Source of the DNA: QHXW01 sp035297145
GTDB taxonomy: Bacteria > Acidobacteriota > Terriglobia > Bryobacterales > Bryobacteraceae
Direction of reading: 5' to 3'
DNA: 64,000 nt
Assembly: GCA_035297145.1 (NCBI GenBank)
Contig: DATGZN010000077.1
Coordinates: 124,001 to 188,000 of the forward strand
Position numbers and translations under genes: made by a program. The notes under the pieces are model-generated. The model made no database searches. It had not been told where the DNA came from and was given only the letters and a program-made list of their open reading frames with translations. Shown piece by piece: positions 15,325-24,906 of the stretch; within the stretch, counting starts at the first letter, position 1; every line of letters starts with the position of its first letter.

Positions 15325-16836
15325 TTAAGCCACCAGCAGCGACATCTTGGCCAGTGCCTCCAGGCTGGATTCGAGCCTTTCCGCCGTTACTCCCTCGCAC
15401 CGTTCGCTCATCTCCGCCAGCAGGTGAGCGCGGTCCCGCGTGCCATCCAGCAAGGACAGCAAGATCCGGCCGCTCTCATCATCCACGGAAACAGACGCGT
15501 GCCGGAGATTAGTAACCTCGTGCCCGGTACGGAGCTGGGCGCGCACCAGCGCACTGGCAACTGGCTTCGCGGAAATCTTGGTCGAGCAGGCAGGCACGTA
15601 CATATGCAACTCCACAAAGTGGGCAGCGTAGAGCTTCAAGAGCAAGTCGGAGAGCCAGGCAGAGTCTTCTTCTAAAGGCTCACTGGCGGAAGCGGAGTCC
15701 CGCCCCACGAGACTTCGTGCCGTGTGCAACAAATTGGAAAAGGAGACGACGGCCGGCCAAACGCCGCCCAGATGCAGGATGGCGGCCTTGGCGAGTGGAT
15801 GGTTGGTGGACATGCTACCGCCGTTGGGGAACCGAAATTCCTCGGCCGCCGGGGAGGAAATGTCGGGCACCGCCGAGGCCGGTTTTGCGACCGACGCAGC
15901 CAGCATCATCTTCACCCGAGATGTATCGACTCGGCGCTGTAATTGCACGGTGGAGTGGCACAAGAGGCTCTGGCGAAAATTGCGCAGCTTTACAAAATCC
16001 AGGTATTGCTGGCGGACGAGTTCATCGTCCTGGCTGAAGGCGAGCATCTTTTCCACGGCGTCAGGTGGAAGTGTGCTCGCCTGACTGGTAAGCAAGCGCG
16101 CCTCAGAGAGGTACTGCAGACCATGGCGGGAAGCGTCTCTCACAAATTCGTAAAAGTAGAATCGGTTGTTGCATTCACTCAGTTCGTCGTGAAAGAAGTG
16201 GGTTGGGCTTCTCTCCAGAAATGACTGCAGTTCCGACCGCAGAAACGCATGATAGATATCCTGCTCCGCACGCGCTTCCACCAGAAACTCCAGCAGCGCG
16301 CGCGCGCGTCTGCATTTCTCCTGAATTCCGGCGACGCCCCGGACGTGAAACTGCATCATCCTGCGGATGGCGTCACGCAGATGGCCGCCGGGATAGGCAT
16401 TGTAGCTGATGTAGGCGACACCGTTTTGGGCGAGATGCGTCTTGCAGATCTCCAGGATACGTTCCCGAATTTGGGGCGGCACCCACGAGTACAACCCGTG
16501 AGCGATGATATAGTCGAATTCGCCGAAGCTGGAATCAAACTCCAGAAGGTCGAGCTGCTGCAGGTGCAGGTTGGTAAGGCCGATGTGGCCAGCAAGCTCC
16601 TGACCACGCGCGATAGCGCTTCCGGCTAAATCGATGCCTGTGAAACTGCAGTCCGGAAGCTCAAACGCCATGGGGAGCAGATTCCCCGCGTCGCCGCAGC
16701 CAAGTTCGAGCACACGGCAGCGATCGACGGGGGCGGGCGTCATGCCAAACAGAGTGGCCAAGATCGCGAGGCGCTCGGGATGTGTTTCCGCAAAGGGCAG
16801 CCCGGGGTAGGGAAGCTCGTCGTAGAGGGTGGGCAT
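15325..16836 (-). CDS. Methyltransferase with regulatory domain (PKMT-like)
   Basis: A 503-aa protein. The N-terminal SAM-binding domain has motif I as VLELGCGDAGNLLPMAF near residues 42-58 and then FTGIDLAGSAIARG. A methyltransferase-regulatory-type helical domain follows from about 215 (THFFHDELSECNNRFYFYEF), and the C-terminal ~150 residues fold into winged-helix-like segments (DGTRDRAHLLAEM near the end). This order resembles the rickettsial protein-lysine methyltransferases PKMT1/PKMT2, which act on outer-membrane proteins. The target here is unknown. It is the third gene of a leftward operon, 6 bases after the oxidoreductase. Confidence 0.82.
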   Translation of the reverse strand: MPTLYDELPYPGLPFAETHPERLAILATLFGMTPAPVDRCRVLELGCGDAGNLLPMAFELPDCSFTGIDLAGSAIARGQELAGHIGLTNLHLQQLDLLEFDSSFGEFDYIIAHGLYSWVPPQIRERILEICKTHLAQNGVAYISYNAYPGGHLRDAIRRMMQFHVRGVAGIQEKCRRARALLEFLVEARAEQDIYHAFLRSELQSFLERSPTHFFHDELSECNNRFYFYEFVRDASRHGLQYLSEARLLTSQASTLPPDAVEKMLAFSQDDELVRQQYLDFVKLRNFRQSLLCHSTVQLQRRVDTSRVKMMLAASVAKPASAVPDISSPAAEEFRFPNGGSMSTNHPLAKAAILHLGGVWPAVVSFSNLLHTARSLVGRDSASASEPLEEDSAWLSDLLLKLYAAHFVELHMYVPACSTKISAKPVASALVRAQLRTGHEVTNLRHASVSVDDESGRILLSLLDGTRDRAHLLAEMSERCEGVTAERLESSLEALAKMSLLVA

Positions 16837-16842
16837 TCGCGA

Positions 16843-18021
16843 TCAAGCAGTGGGACGAATTACTTTGGCTTGGCGCATCGCCAGATTGGCAAGATGCGAG
16901 GTGCGTGCCGCCTCCACGCCGGCGCGGACATTCGCGTTGGGGACGCCGCGGGTGCGGATGCATTCCAGCCAGTTTTGCAGGTTGGTTTTGGTGCCGTCGC
17001 CGGTGCTCTTCATGACAATTTCGGGTTCGGGAAGCTCACGATCGGTGCGGCGCTCATTGCCTTCGTTATAGACCCAGAAGCCGGCGCGGGTCAGCTTCAT
17101 GATGCCGTTCGAGCCGCGCAGAACGATACCGCCATCTTCGAGCGAGCTGACCAGCGTGCCGCTGTACACGGCAGTGTAGTTTTGCGGAAAAACGATGGAA
17201 GCGTTGACGGTATCCGGGCATTGCAGATCGTGCAGGGCATGCGTTGCGCCAGCCGCTACGACAGAGCTGGGTAGAGGGCTCTGCATGTACCACTGCACGA
17301 CGTCGATCCAATGCGTCATCAGGTCGGTAAAGTTGCCGCCGCCGAAATCCCAGAAGAAGCGCCAGCGGCGGTATTTGACGGAGTCGAATGGCTGGCCGGG
17401 AGCGGAGCCGAGGAATTTCTTCCAGTCGATGCGGCTGGGATCGATTTCCGTTTCCAGACCCTGCCAGCTCGGCCGGACGTAATTCTGATACCAGTACATT
17501 TCCGCCAGCGTAATCTGCCCGAGGCGTCCGCCTTGCACCAATTCCTTAGCGATCAGATAGTGGTCCCAACTGCGCTGCTGCGTACCGGTGGCGACCACGC
17601 GTTTCGACTTCTCGACACCTGCAATCAGGGATTCACCCTCTTCGATAGTGTGGGTCACGGGCTTTTCACAATACACGTCTTTGCCGGCGGCCACGGCGTC
17701 CAGCGTCATGCGCACATGCCAATGATCCGGCGCGCCGATGACGACTGCGTCGATGTCGTTGCGATCCAGCACTTCGCGATAATCGCTCGCGGGCTTGGCC
17801 TGTTTGCCGACCGTGTCCACGGCGGCGAAGCGCCGGAGTTCGTTGATGTCGCAGGCGGCGACAATTTCGTTAGCGGGGAGGCTGTCGAGCAGTTCCGCCA
17901 GGTACATGCATCGGCCGCCGGTACCGATCAGTCCGACGCGGATGCGATCGTTTGCACCGAGCACGCGACTGCTCGCGAGAAGTGTGCCGGCTGCGGTAGT
18001 CAGGAAATCTCTGCGTTTCAC
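16843..18021 (-). CDS. Tat-exported Gfo/Idh/MocA family oxidoreductase
   Basis: This 392-aa protein begins with a Tat-type signal (MKRRDFLTTAAGTLLASS, Arg-Arg at 3-4), then an NAD(P)-binding Rossmann motif VGLIGTGGR near residue 29. The family signature Glu-Lys-Pro appears in DVYCEKPVTHTIEEG, with the Lys expected to be catalytic. The C-terminal half is the usual alpha/beta substrate domain. Many acidobacterial members act on sugars or inositols in the periplasm, but the substrate is unknown here. The start at 18021 is set by the Tat signal. It lies 12 bases after the IOR-type gene, in the same operon. Confidence 0.9.
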   Translation of the reverse strand: MKRRDFLTTAAGTLLASSRVLGANDRIRVGLIGTGGRCMYLAELLDSLPANEIVAACDINELRRFAAVDTVGKQAKPASDYREVLDRNDIDAVVIGAPDHWHVRMTLDAVAAGKDVYCEKPVTHTIEEGESLIAGVEKSKRVVATGTQQRSWDHYLIAKELVQGGRLGQITLAEMYWYQNYVRPSWQGLETEIDPSRIDWKKFLGSAPGQPFDSVKYRRWRFFWDFGGGNFTDLMTHWIDVVQWYMQSPLPSSVVAAGATHALHDLQCPDTVNASIVFPQNYTAVYSGTLVSSLEDGGIVLRGSNGIMKLTRAGFWVYNEGNERRTDRELPEPEIVMKSTGDGTKTNLQNWLECIRTRGVPNANVRAGVEAARTSHLANLAMRQAKVIRPTA

Positions 18022-18033
18022 AGGAGTAAAATA

Positions 18034-21000
18034 TCACAACGCCACGGGGGTGGCGTCCGCTGATTTCAGGAGAGCGAGTTTCTCTTGGGCGAGGCGCTTG
18101 ACTTCGTGAATGCTGGATAACTTGATTTGCTCATAACCGCGGATTTGGGCGGGCAGGCTGGCAATTTCTATCGCGAGGCTGAGATTGTTTGGCGCGACAT
18201 GCTCAAGTGTTTCTTGAAGTAGATCACGGTACCAGGGGATAAGCGCGCGCTCCTCGCGACGGAGGACGGCATGGCCGAATGGATCAAACGGTGTGCCGCG
18301 TAAGCTTTTCACGTTCGCGAGAATGCGAAGGGCTGGGCGGAACCACGGACCGAGCTTCAATTTTTTCTTTAAGCCCAGGGCGCGGAGCAGCGGAGGATGC
18401 AGGTTGTAACCGATGGACTCGGGGGATTCCCACATGTCGCGCACTTGCCGCTCGAATTCAGGTTGCGTGAGCAGGCGAGCTACTTCATATTCGTCCTTGT
18501 ACGCCATCAGCTTGAACAAATGTCGCGCCACGGGTTCGGCCAAAGCGGGTTCGCGCGAGGCCACGTGTTTGACGAAGGCGCGATATTCTTCGGCGTATTT
18601 CCCGTGCTGGTACCGCTCGAGATCAGCCGCGCGGCGGTCGATCAACGCGAGTGGCTCTTGCGCCGCTGGCGTAGGCGCGAGGAGCTCTTCTACGGCATTC
18701 GCGTTTTGGTAGTATTTGCGTCCCCAGAGAAACGCCTGCACGTTGCGTTCGGCGTCCACGCCGTTCAGGCGAATCGCTTCTTCCAAGGATTTGGCCGAAA
18801 CGGGAAGCAAGCCGCCCTGGTACGCCACTCCGAGGAGAAATACGTTGACCGCCAGATGGCTCGCAAAGAGCGTCTCGGCGATTCGGCTGGCGTCGACATA
18901 AACGTTGAGGCCCTTGCGCGTGCAGCCGTCGATGATATCCACGACTCGCGACGGCCCGTGCAGTACAGCACGGCCGCGGATGACGTCGCCGGTGGGGATT
19001 TCGGCGGTATTAATCACTGCAATAGTGCGGGAGGGATGCGCGCGATTGAGATTGTCGGCGCTGCCTGCGCCCAGCAGATCGAAACCCAAGATCAGATCGG
19101 CATTCCCGTAGCCGATTTTGGCCGCGACCTCGATGGGACGATCGCTCAAGATGATGCTCGATACAACCGCGCCGCCTTTTTGCGCGAGACCGGTTTGATC
19201 GAGCGTGACGACGGATGTGCCGTCCAGCCATGCGGCTGTCGCGAGCAATGCGTTGATGGTGACGACACCCGTGCCGCCGATGCCTGGAGCGAGGATGGCG
19301 TAGCCTTCACCTGCCGAGACCTTGCTTCGCGGCTCGGGCATTTCGGCAGCGGGCAAACTCGGCACACTTTTTTTGCGCGCTCCGGTGCCGGGCTTGAGTG
19401 TCACGGTCACGAACGACGGGCAGTCACCGAGTATGCAGGAGTAATCTTTGTTGCACGACGATTGGTGAATCCGCGTCTTGGGGCCGAAGTCGGTTTCAAC
19501 CGGATAGAGGCTCATGCAGTTCGACTGGCGCACGCAATCGCCACAGCCCTCGCAAACCGCCTCGTTGATCACCACACGCACGGCCGGCTCCGCGAGTTTG
19601 CCGCGCGAACGCAGGCGGCGCTTCTCGGCAGCGCAGAGCTGGTCATAGATGATTACGGTGACGCCGGGGATTTGTTCCAACTCGCGCATGACTTCGGGGA
19701 GGGCATCCCGATCGAGGACGGTAGCGTTGGCGGCAAGCGGAACGTCGCTGTATTTTTCGAGCTCGTCCGTGAGGACGACCGTTTTGCGGACGCCTTCGGC
19801 TTCGAGTTTGCGTGTGAGGGCGGGAACGGGAAGCGCGCCACTGGGTTGCTGGCCGCCGGTCATGGCCACAGCGCCGTTGTAGAGAATCTTGTAGGTGATG
19901 TTCACGCCGGCGGCCAGCGCAGCTTCCATGGCCAGCGAGCCGGAATGAAAATAGGTGCCGTCGCCGATGTTCTGAAATATGTGTTTTCGCTTAACGAACG
20001 GCGCCATGCCGATCCAGGGCGCACCTTCTCCACCCATGTGGGTTAAGAAAGCATAGCCACGGCCCGACTGGCCTTGCGTGGCGGACATTCCGTGACAGCC
20101 GATGCCGCCCGCGGCAACTTGCCCCTCAAGCAGCAGCGTTGACCGGTTATGCGGACAGCCGGAACAGAACACCGGGGTGCGCGAACCGATCTTCTCGCGG
20201 TGGCGCGTTGCGATTTCCCGAATCTGATTCAGGCGCTGCGTAGTGGAGTCGCGCGGCGGCAGGTAGCGGGCGAGCACGCTGGCGATCTTTTCGGGATCGA
20301 GTTCGCCCGTGGCGGGCAGCAGCACTTGGCCGTTCTCGTCGTTCTTACCGAGGATCGCGGGATGTGGGGTTGCGTTGTAGAGCAATTCGCGTAACTGCAA
20401 CTCGAGGAAGCTGCGTTTCTCTTCGATAACCAAAATCGTCTCCAGGCCGCTGGCAAATTCAGCCACGAATCGCGGCTCGAGCGGAAACGTCAGGCCAAAT
20501 TTTGCGACCCGGACGCGGAGAGCTTCCAGATCGTCGCGGCGGATGCCCAGATCGCGCAAGGCTTGCGTGAGATCGTAGTAGGGCTTGCCAGCGGTGGCGA
20601 TACCGAAACGCGCGCCGTCGCGTGCTCCGAACATATGATTCACACGATTGACGCTGGCAAATCCACGCGCCGCTTCGAGGCGCCGATAGTTCACTTCGTG
20701 CTCGAGTTGCAGAGTGAATGGGATAACGAGGCGCGCATCGGAGTGCTTCTGATAGCCGGACGGGAGGGTAATCGACGCGCGGTCGGGATCGAGCTCGACT
20801 GTTCCACCACCGTCGCACACGTTGGTGACCATCTTCATCGCCACCCATGCGCCGGAGAAACGTGAAAGCGCGATAGCCAACAGGCCGTAATCGAGGATCT
20901 CCTGCGTATTGCCGGGATAAAAAATGGGAATGCCAAAGTTGTAAAAGCTGAGATCGCTCTGGTGAGGGATGGTGGAGCTTTTCGAGATGTGATCATCACC

Positions 21001-21417
21001 GGCCAGCGCGAGCGCCGCCGAATTAGGGCCGGTGCCGGCGAGATTCGCGTGGCGGAGGATATCGCCCGAGCGGTCCACGCCGGGCCCTTTGCCGTACCAG
21101 ATGCCCACGACGCCATCGTATTTCGATTCGCCGAGCACGTGCGCGATTTGACTGCCGAAGATCGAAGTGGCGGCGATGTCTTCATTGACGCCGGGAACGA
21201 AATGGATCTGATGTTCGGCGAGTAACGGGTTAACGCGTGAGAGGGCGAGGTCGTACCCGCCGAGCGGCGAGCCTTCATAACCGGAGATGAACGACGCAGT
21301 GTTCAGGCCGGCGCGGCGATCGCGGCGCATCTGATCCATGGGGAGGCGCACCAGCGCCTGTATGCCGGTCAGATAGGCGCGGCCACGCTCCAGCCGATAC
21401 TTGTCGTCGAGTGTCAT
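18034..21417 (-). CDS. Indolepyruvate ferredoxin oxidoreductase family protein (fused subunits)
   Basis: The 1127-aa protein joins the alpha and beta (IorA-like) and gamma (IorB-like) parts in one chain. Such enzymes convert aryl or branched 2-oxoacids to acyl-CoA and reduce ferredoxin, using thiamine diphosphate. Visible features are an N-terminal pyruvate-oxidoreductase domain (FISGYEGSPLGGYDLAL), the motif VFCSGCPHNRSTLLLEGQ, the TPP-binding GDGTYFHSGSLAMEAALAAG and a ferredoxin-type Cys cluster (VCEGCGDCVRQSNC, then CNKDYSCILGDC). A GIGGTGVVTINALLATAA Rossmann-like start of the gamma domain follows. It is the first gene of a three-gene leftward operon and is divergent from rhaB with a 62-bp spacer. 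The exact 2-oxoacid is not predictable. Confidence 0.92.
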   Translation of the reverse strand: MTLDDKYRLERGRAYLTGIQALVRLPMDQMRRDRRAGLNTASFISGYEGSPLGGYDLALSRVNPLLAEHQIHFVPGVNEDIAATSIFGSQIAHVLGESKYDGVVGIWYGKGPGVDRSGDILRHANLAGTGPNSAALALAGDDHISKSSTIPHQSDLSFYNFGIPIFYPGNTQEILDYGLLAIALSRFSGAWVAMKMVTNVCDGGGTVELDPDRASITLPSGYQKHSDARLVIPFTLQLEHEVNYRRLEAARGFASVNRVNHMFGARDGARFGIATAGKPYYDLTQALRDLGIRRDDLEALRVRVAKFGLTFPLEPRFVAEFASGLETILVIEEKRSFLELQLRELLYNATPHPAILGKNDENGQVLLPATGELDPEKIASVLARYLPPRDSTTQRLNQIREIATRHREKIGSRTPVFCSGCPHNRSTLLLEGQVAAGGIGCHGMSATQGQSGRGYAFLTHMGGEGAPWIGMAPFVKRKHIFQNIGDGTYFHSGSLAMEAALAAGVNITYKILYNGAVAMTGGQQPSGALPVPALTRKLEAEGVRKTVVLTDELEKYSDVPLAANATVLDRDALPEVMRELEQIPGVTVIIYDQLCAAEKRRLRSRGKLAEPAVRVVINEAVCEGCGDCVRQSNCMSLYPVETDFGPKTRIHQSSCNKDYSCILGDCPSFVTVTLKPGTGARKKSVPSLPAAEMPEPRSKVSAGEGYAILAPGIGGTGVVTINALLATAAWLDGTSVVTLDQTGLAQKGGAVVSSIILSDRPIEVAAKIGYGNADLILGFDLLGAGSADNLNRAHPSRTIAVINTAEIPTGDVIRGRAVLHGPSRVVDIIDGCTRKGLNVYVDASRIAETLFASHLAVNVFLLGVAYQGGLLPVSAKSLEEAIRLNGVDAERNVQAFLWGRKYYQNANAVEELLAPTPAAQEPLALIDRRAADLERYQHGKYAEEYRAFVKHVASREPALAEPVARHLFKLMAYKDEYEVARLLTQPEFERQVRDMWESPESIGYNLHPPLLRALGLKKKLKLGPWFRPALRILANVKSLRGTPFDPFGHAVLRREERALIPWYRDLLQETLEHVAPNNLSLAIEIASLPAQIRGYEQIKLSSIHEVKRLAQEKLALLKSADATPVAL

Positions 21418-21457
21418 CGTGAGAAGGGCTAGAGAAATTTTAGCAGCGTCGGCACGT

Positions 21458-21463
21458 TATAAT
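21458..21463 (+). promoter_or_regulatory. Candidate -10 box for rhaB
   Basis: A perfect TATAAT lies 16 bases before the rhamnulokinase ATG at 21480, inside the 62-bp divergent spacer. No good -35 match is seen at 17 bases. The transcript would have a leader of about 10 bases. Confidence 0.45.
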
Positions 21464-21479
21464 GCGCTGCGGCACGTGC

Positions 21480-22949
21480 ATGTCGCGTTATTTGGCATTC
21501 GATCTCGGAGCGGAGAGCGGCCGCGCCACGCTGGGGACCATCGAGAAGCAGCGGCTGACGCTCGAAGAACTGCATCGATTTCCGAATCAGCCGGTGCGCG
21601 TGCTTTCGGCGCTGCATTGGGACATGCTGCGGCTCTGGCAGGAGATGCGGCACGGCTTGGCGGTTGCGGGGCGCGAAAAGCGAATTCGCCTGGATGGGAT
21701 TGGCGTTGATACGTGGGGCGTGGATTTCGCGTTAGTGGGCCAGGACGGGAATCTGGTGGAGAATCCCCGCCACTACCGCGATGCGCGCACAAACGGCATG
21801 CTGGAGGCTGTGTTTCAAATAGTCCCGCGCGAAGAGATCTTTGCGCACACCGGTATCCAGTTCATGCAGATCAACACGCTGTATCAGCTCTACGCGATGC
21901 GGATGGCTGGTTCGCGCGCGCTGGGGTGTGCGCGGACGCTACTCATGATGCCGGACCTGTTCAACTATTGGCTCACGGGCATAGCGAAATCGGAGGCGAC
22001 GATCGCCAGCACGTCGCAGTTTTATAATCCTCGCCTGCAGCGTTGGGCTGTTGAATTGTTCGACCGTCTCTGCCTCCCCAAAACAATTTTGTCTGAGGTT
22101 GTGCAACCCGGCACGCGACTGGGGATGCTGCTCACGGAAGTTGCGGAAGCGTGCGGGCTAGGCGCCACGACGGTTTATGCCACCGGTTGTCACGACACGG
22201 CGTCCGCAGTGGCTGCGGTACCGGCTTCGGGCGAGAGTTGGTGCTACATCAGCTCGGGGACCTGGTCGCTCATGGGCGTAGAGTTGGATGCGCCCGTGAT
22301 CAACGCGGGATCGCTGGCTCTTAACTTAACCAATGAGATGGGCGCGGGCGGCAAGACGCGGTTGCTGAAGAATATCGCCGGCTTGTGGTTGTTGCAGGAA
22401 TGCCGGCGCGCGTGGGGGTTGGCGGGCAAGCAGTACGGATACGAGGAGCTGGCCCTCATGGCTGGCGACGCGCCGCCGTTCTCCGCGATGCTAGATCCCG
22501 ATGCGTTCCTGGAACCGGGCGATATGCCGGCGAAGATAGCCGCGCATTGCCAGTCGACTGGGCAGAAGCCGCCGGATTCGGTTGCGGCGACGGTTCGCAC
22601 GATTCTCGAAAGTCTGGCTTTGCGCTACCGCGAGGTGCTGGAGAGCCTGGAGAATCTGCTCGGCCGCAAACTGGAAATCATTCACATCGTCGGCGGCGGC
22701 TCGCGTAACCGCGTGCTCAATCAGTTTGTCGCCGATGCCACCAATCGCACGGTGGTTGCAGGGCCGTCTGAAGCTACGGCCATGGGCAACATTTTGATTC
22801 AAGCGATCGGGGCAGGCGAGTTGTCGGGCCTGATGGAGGCTCGGGGGATCGTACAGCGATCGGTGACCTTGGAGACTTTCACGCCGAAGAACTCGGCGGA
22901 TTGGGACAGCGCCTACGAGAGATTTCTCTCGTTGACGCGGCGCGGCTAG
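21480..22949 (+). CDS. rhaB: Rhamnulokinase (FGGY sugar kinase)
   Basis: This 489-aa FGGY kinase phosphorylates a ketose, most likely L-rhamnulose at C1. The N-terminal ATPase fold starts YLAFDLGAESGRATLG, followed by GIGVDTWGVDFALVG with the catalytic-base Asp region. YISSGTWSLMGVELD and the C-terminal HIVGGGSRNRVLNQFVADAT follow, all typical of RhaB rather than xylulo- or glycerol kinases. The start is MSRYLAFDLG at 21480; six codons upstream in frame are poorly supported. No rhaA or rhaD is adjacent. Its 3' end overlaps the SDR gene's 3' end by 4 bases. Confidence 0.9.
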   Translation: MSRYLAFDLGAESGRATLGTIEKQRLTLEELHRFPNQPVRVLSALHWDMLRLWQEMRHGLAVAGREKRIRLDGIGVDTWGVDFALVGQDGNLVENPRHYRDARTNGMLEAVFQIVPREEIFAHTGIQFMQINTLYQLYAMRMAGSRALGCARTLLMMPDLFNYWLTGIAKSEATIASTSQFYNPRLQRWAVELFDRLCLPKTILSEVVQPGTRLGMLLTEVAEACGLGATTVYATGCHDTASAVAAVPASGESWCYISSGTWSLMGVELDAPVINAGSLALNLTNEMGAGGKTRLLKNIAGLWLLQECRRAWGLAGKQYGYEELALMAGDAPPFSAMLDPDAFLEPGDMPAKIAAHCQSTGQKPPDSVAATVRTILESLALRYREVLESLENLLGRKLEIIHIVGGGSRNRVLNQFVADATNRTVVAGPSEATAMGNILIQAIGAGELSGLMEARGIVQRSVTLETFTPKNSADWDSAYERFLSLTRRG

Positions 22950-23707
22950 CGGCCGGTGTAGCCGCCATCCACCATCAAGTGCGTGGCGGTGATGAAGCTG
23001 GATTCGTCCGAGGCCAGAAACAGCGCAGCATTGGCGACTTCGCGTGGTTCGCCCAGACGGTTGAGCATGTGCAGCGGCGCAGCCCGGTCGCGCCATTGCT
23101 CAAAGGTCAGGCCCATGCGTTCGATTTCCCGGTAGGACGCGCTGGTCAGAATGCAGCCTGGGCAGATGCTGTTGACGCGGATTTTATATGGGGCAAGATC
23201 AAGCGCCATGCACTTGGCCATGGTGAGCATCGCGCCCTTGCTGGAGTTGTAAGTAGCGAAATCCGGCTGCGCGATAATGGCGCTCATTGAGGCGATGTTG
23301 ACGATGGAACCACCGCGCGCCTTCATGTGCGGAATGGCGTGCTTCGAGACTAGCGCGGTGCCGATCACATTTACGCCCAGCACTTTCTGCCAATCGGTGA
23401 CCTCCGCGTGCTCGACGCTCTTCTGCGTGAAGTCGGCCGCGTTGTTGACCAGGATGTCGATCGAGCCGAATTGCTTTATTGCGACGTCCGAGATGGAACG
23501 CGCTCCGGCTTCCTGAGAAATATCCGCCACCGCCAGCACTGCCTGGGCGCCGAGATCAGTTACTTTGCGCAGTGTCGCCTGAGCCGCCGGCTGGCTGATG
23601 TCGTTGAGCACCAGGCGGGCGCCTTCCTCGGCGAAACGAATCGCAATGGCTTGGCCGATTCCGGCGCCGACACCGGTAATGATGGCGGTCTTGTTGGCCA
23701 GCCGCAC
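22946..23707 (-). CDS. Short-chain dehydrogenase/reductase
   Basis: A 253-aa classical SDR. It has the nucleotide motif TGVGAGIGQA near residues 11-20, LVNNAA, the catalytic Ser in VNIASMSA, Tyr-x3-Lys in TYNSSKGA, and the C-terminal ATHLMVDGGYTG typical of 3-oxoacyl-ACP-reductase-like SDRs. Asp in LVLNDIS suggests NAD preference. Tail-to-tail with rhaB, it might act on a related deoxysugar, but that is only context. ClpP ends 8 bases before this gene's start, reversed in order: ClpP stop is at 23716 and this ORF starts at 23707, so the two may be co-transcribed. Confidence 0.9.
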   Translation of the reverse strand: MRLANKTAIITGVGAGIGQAIAIRFAEEGARLVLNDISQPAAQATLRKVTDLGAQAVLAVADISQEAGARSISDVAIKQFGSIDILVNNAADFTQKSVEHAEVTDWQKVLGVNVIGTALVSKHAIPHMKARGGSIVNIASMSAIIAQPDFATYNSSKGAMLTMAKCMALDLAPYKIRVNSICPGCILTSASYREIERMGLTFEQWRDRAAPLHMLNRLGEPREVANAALFLASDESSFITATHLMVDGGYTGR

Positions 23708-23715
23708 GCGAGTGC

Positions 23716-24336
23716 TTACTTCGACACCGGCATGGGAGTGAGTTCGCGGCTGGTCACCACTTTGTCGATCATGCCGTAATCCACGCCCTGATCGGGGCTC
23801 ATGATGTAATCGCGATCCACGTCGCGGGCAATCCGGTCGACCGGCTGTAACGTGAACTCGGCGAGAATCCTATTTAGCGTCTCACGCATGCGCAGGATTT
23901 CCTTTGCGTAGATGTCAATGTCAGCGGCTTGGCCGGCCAAACCCTGCATGGACGGCTGATGAATCATGATGCGTGAATTCGGAAGGCTGAAGCGTTTGCC
24001 CCTGGTGCCGGCGGCGAGGAGCACGGCAGCCATGGATGCCGCCTGGCCGACGCAGAACGTGACGATGTCCGGCCGGACGAAACGCATGGTATCGAGAATG
24101 GCCAAGCCCGAGGTGATGGAACCGCCGGGTGAATTGATGTAGATGGAGATGTCCCTTTCCGGATCTTCTGCTTCGAGAAATAGTAATTGGGCAATGATCA
24201 GATTGGAAACCGCGTCATCAATCGGCGTGCCCAGGAAAATGATGTTCTCCTTCAACAAGCGCGAGTAAATATCGTAGGCTCGCTCACCCCTGGAGGTCTG
24301 CTCGACCACCATGGGGACCAGAACAGAATGCCCCAT
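23716..24336 (-). CDS. clpP: ATP-dependent Clp protease proteolytic subunit
   Basis: A 206-aa serine protease subunit that forms the proteolytic barrel for ClpX/ClpA. The catalytic Ser lies in CVGQAASMAAVLL, His in NSRIMIHQPSMQG, and Asp in DRDYIMSPDQG. The conserved start region is VPMVVEQTSRGERAYDIYSRLL, and YINSPGGS is present. The start at 24336 has GAGGAGA eight bases upstream; 58 extra codons in the open frame overlap the Rrf2 gene and lack family similarity. No clpX lies next to it. It follows the Rrf2 regulator by 38 bases, so the regulator may control it. Confidence 0.95.
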   Translation of the reverse strand: MGHSVLVPMVVEQTSRGERAYDIYSRLLKENIIFLGTPIDDAVSNLIIAQLLFLEAEDPERDISIYINSPGGSITSGLAILDTMRFVRPDIVTFCVGQAASMAAVLLAAGTRGKRFSLPNSRIMIHQPSMQGLAGQAADIDIYAKEILRMRETLNRILAEFTLQPVDRIARDVDRDYIMSPDQGVDYGMIDKVVTSRELTPMPVSK

Positions 24337-24374
24337 CGGATTCGTCTCCTCAGCTTTCTTCGGAAGATACCGCT

Positions 24375-24839
24375 TTACTTCTTCACGGCGGCACGTTTGG
24401 GCCGGCGCTGCTTTTCGATCAACCGCCGCTTTTGCTCGAGAGCCTTCGCCAGATCCGCAATCGTGTTGCGCCCTAAATAATCCATGATACGCGAACGAAC
24501 GGCTTTCCACGAGTCATGAAGTGGACACGGCATATCGTCAGAACACTCGGACAGACCTGCCGCGCACTGTTGATATTCGGTGAGGCCGTCGAGCGCTTCC
24601 ACAATGTCCACCAGGCGGATCTCGTCGGCAGGAACGCGGAGTGAAAATCCACCAGTGGGACCCTTGCTGGACCGCAGCAGCCCTTTGCGTGCCAGTTGCT
24701 GCAGGATCTTCGCGAGGAAGTGTGACGGAATCTGCTCTTCAGCCGCGATGTTTTTGACCATCGCGTACTTCCCTTCAGGAACTTGTGCCAGGTGTACGAA
24801 GGCACGAATCGCGTATTCAGCAGAACGGGAATAGATCAT
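24375..24839 (-). CDS. Rrf2-family transcriptional regulator, possible Fe-S sensor
   Basis: This 154-aa protein has an N-terminal winged-helix DNA-binding domain (MIYSRSAEYAIRAFVHLA, then IPSHFLAKILQQLARKGLL and the wing GPTGGFSLRV). Rrf2 proteins such as IscR and NsrR bind an iron-sulfur cluster through three cysteines. Here the equivalent loop has Cys at QCAAGLSECSDDMPC (spacing x6 and x5), so a cluster is plausible. A basic C-terminal tail (KRRLIEKQRRPKRAAVKK) extends it. ATG 24839 precedes the family start. It lies 38 bases upstream of clpP on the same strand. Confidence 0.9.
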   Translation of the reverse strand: MIYSRSAEYAIRAFVHLAQVPEGKYAMVKNIAAEEQIPSHFLAKILQQLARKGLLRSSKGPTGGFSLRVPADEIRLVDIVEALDGLTEYQQCAAGLSECSDDMPCPLHDSWKAVRSRIMDYLGRNTIADLAKALEQKRRLIEKQRRPKRAAVKK

Positions 24840-24906
24840 TAGTTTACCCGGATGTCCCATTCTACCGCGTTGCGGTTGAGATCTTGCAGCCTACCGGGCA
24901 AATTTC

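Noticed and set aside
18397..20046. A 549-codon ORF on the plus strand inside the IOR-type gene
   Set aside because: It is the antisense of a well-supported 1127-aa enzyme, has no recognisable motif and shows the composition of a reverse-frame shadow in high-GC DNA.
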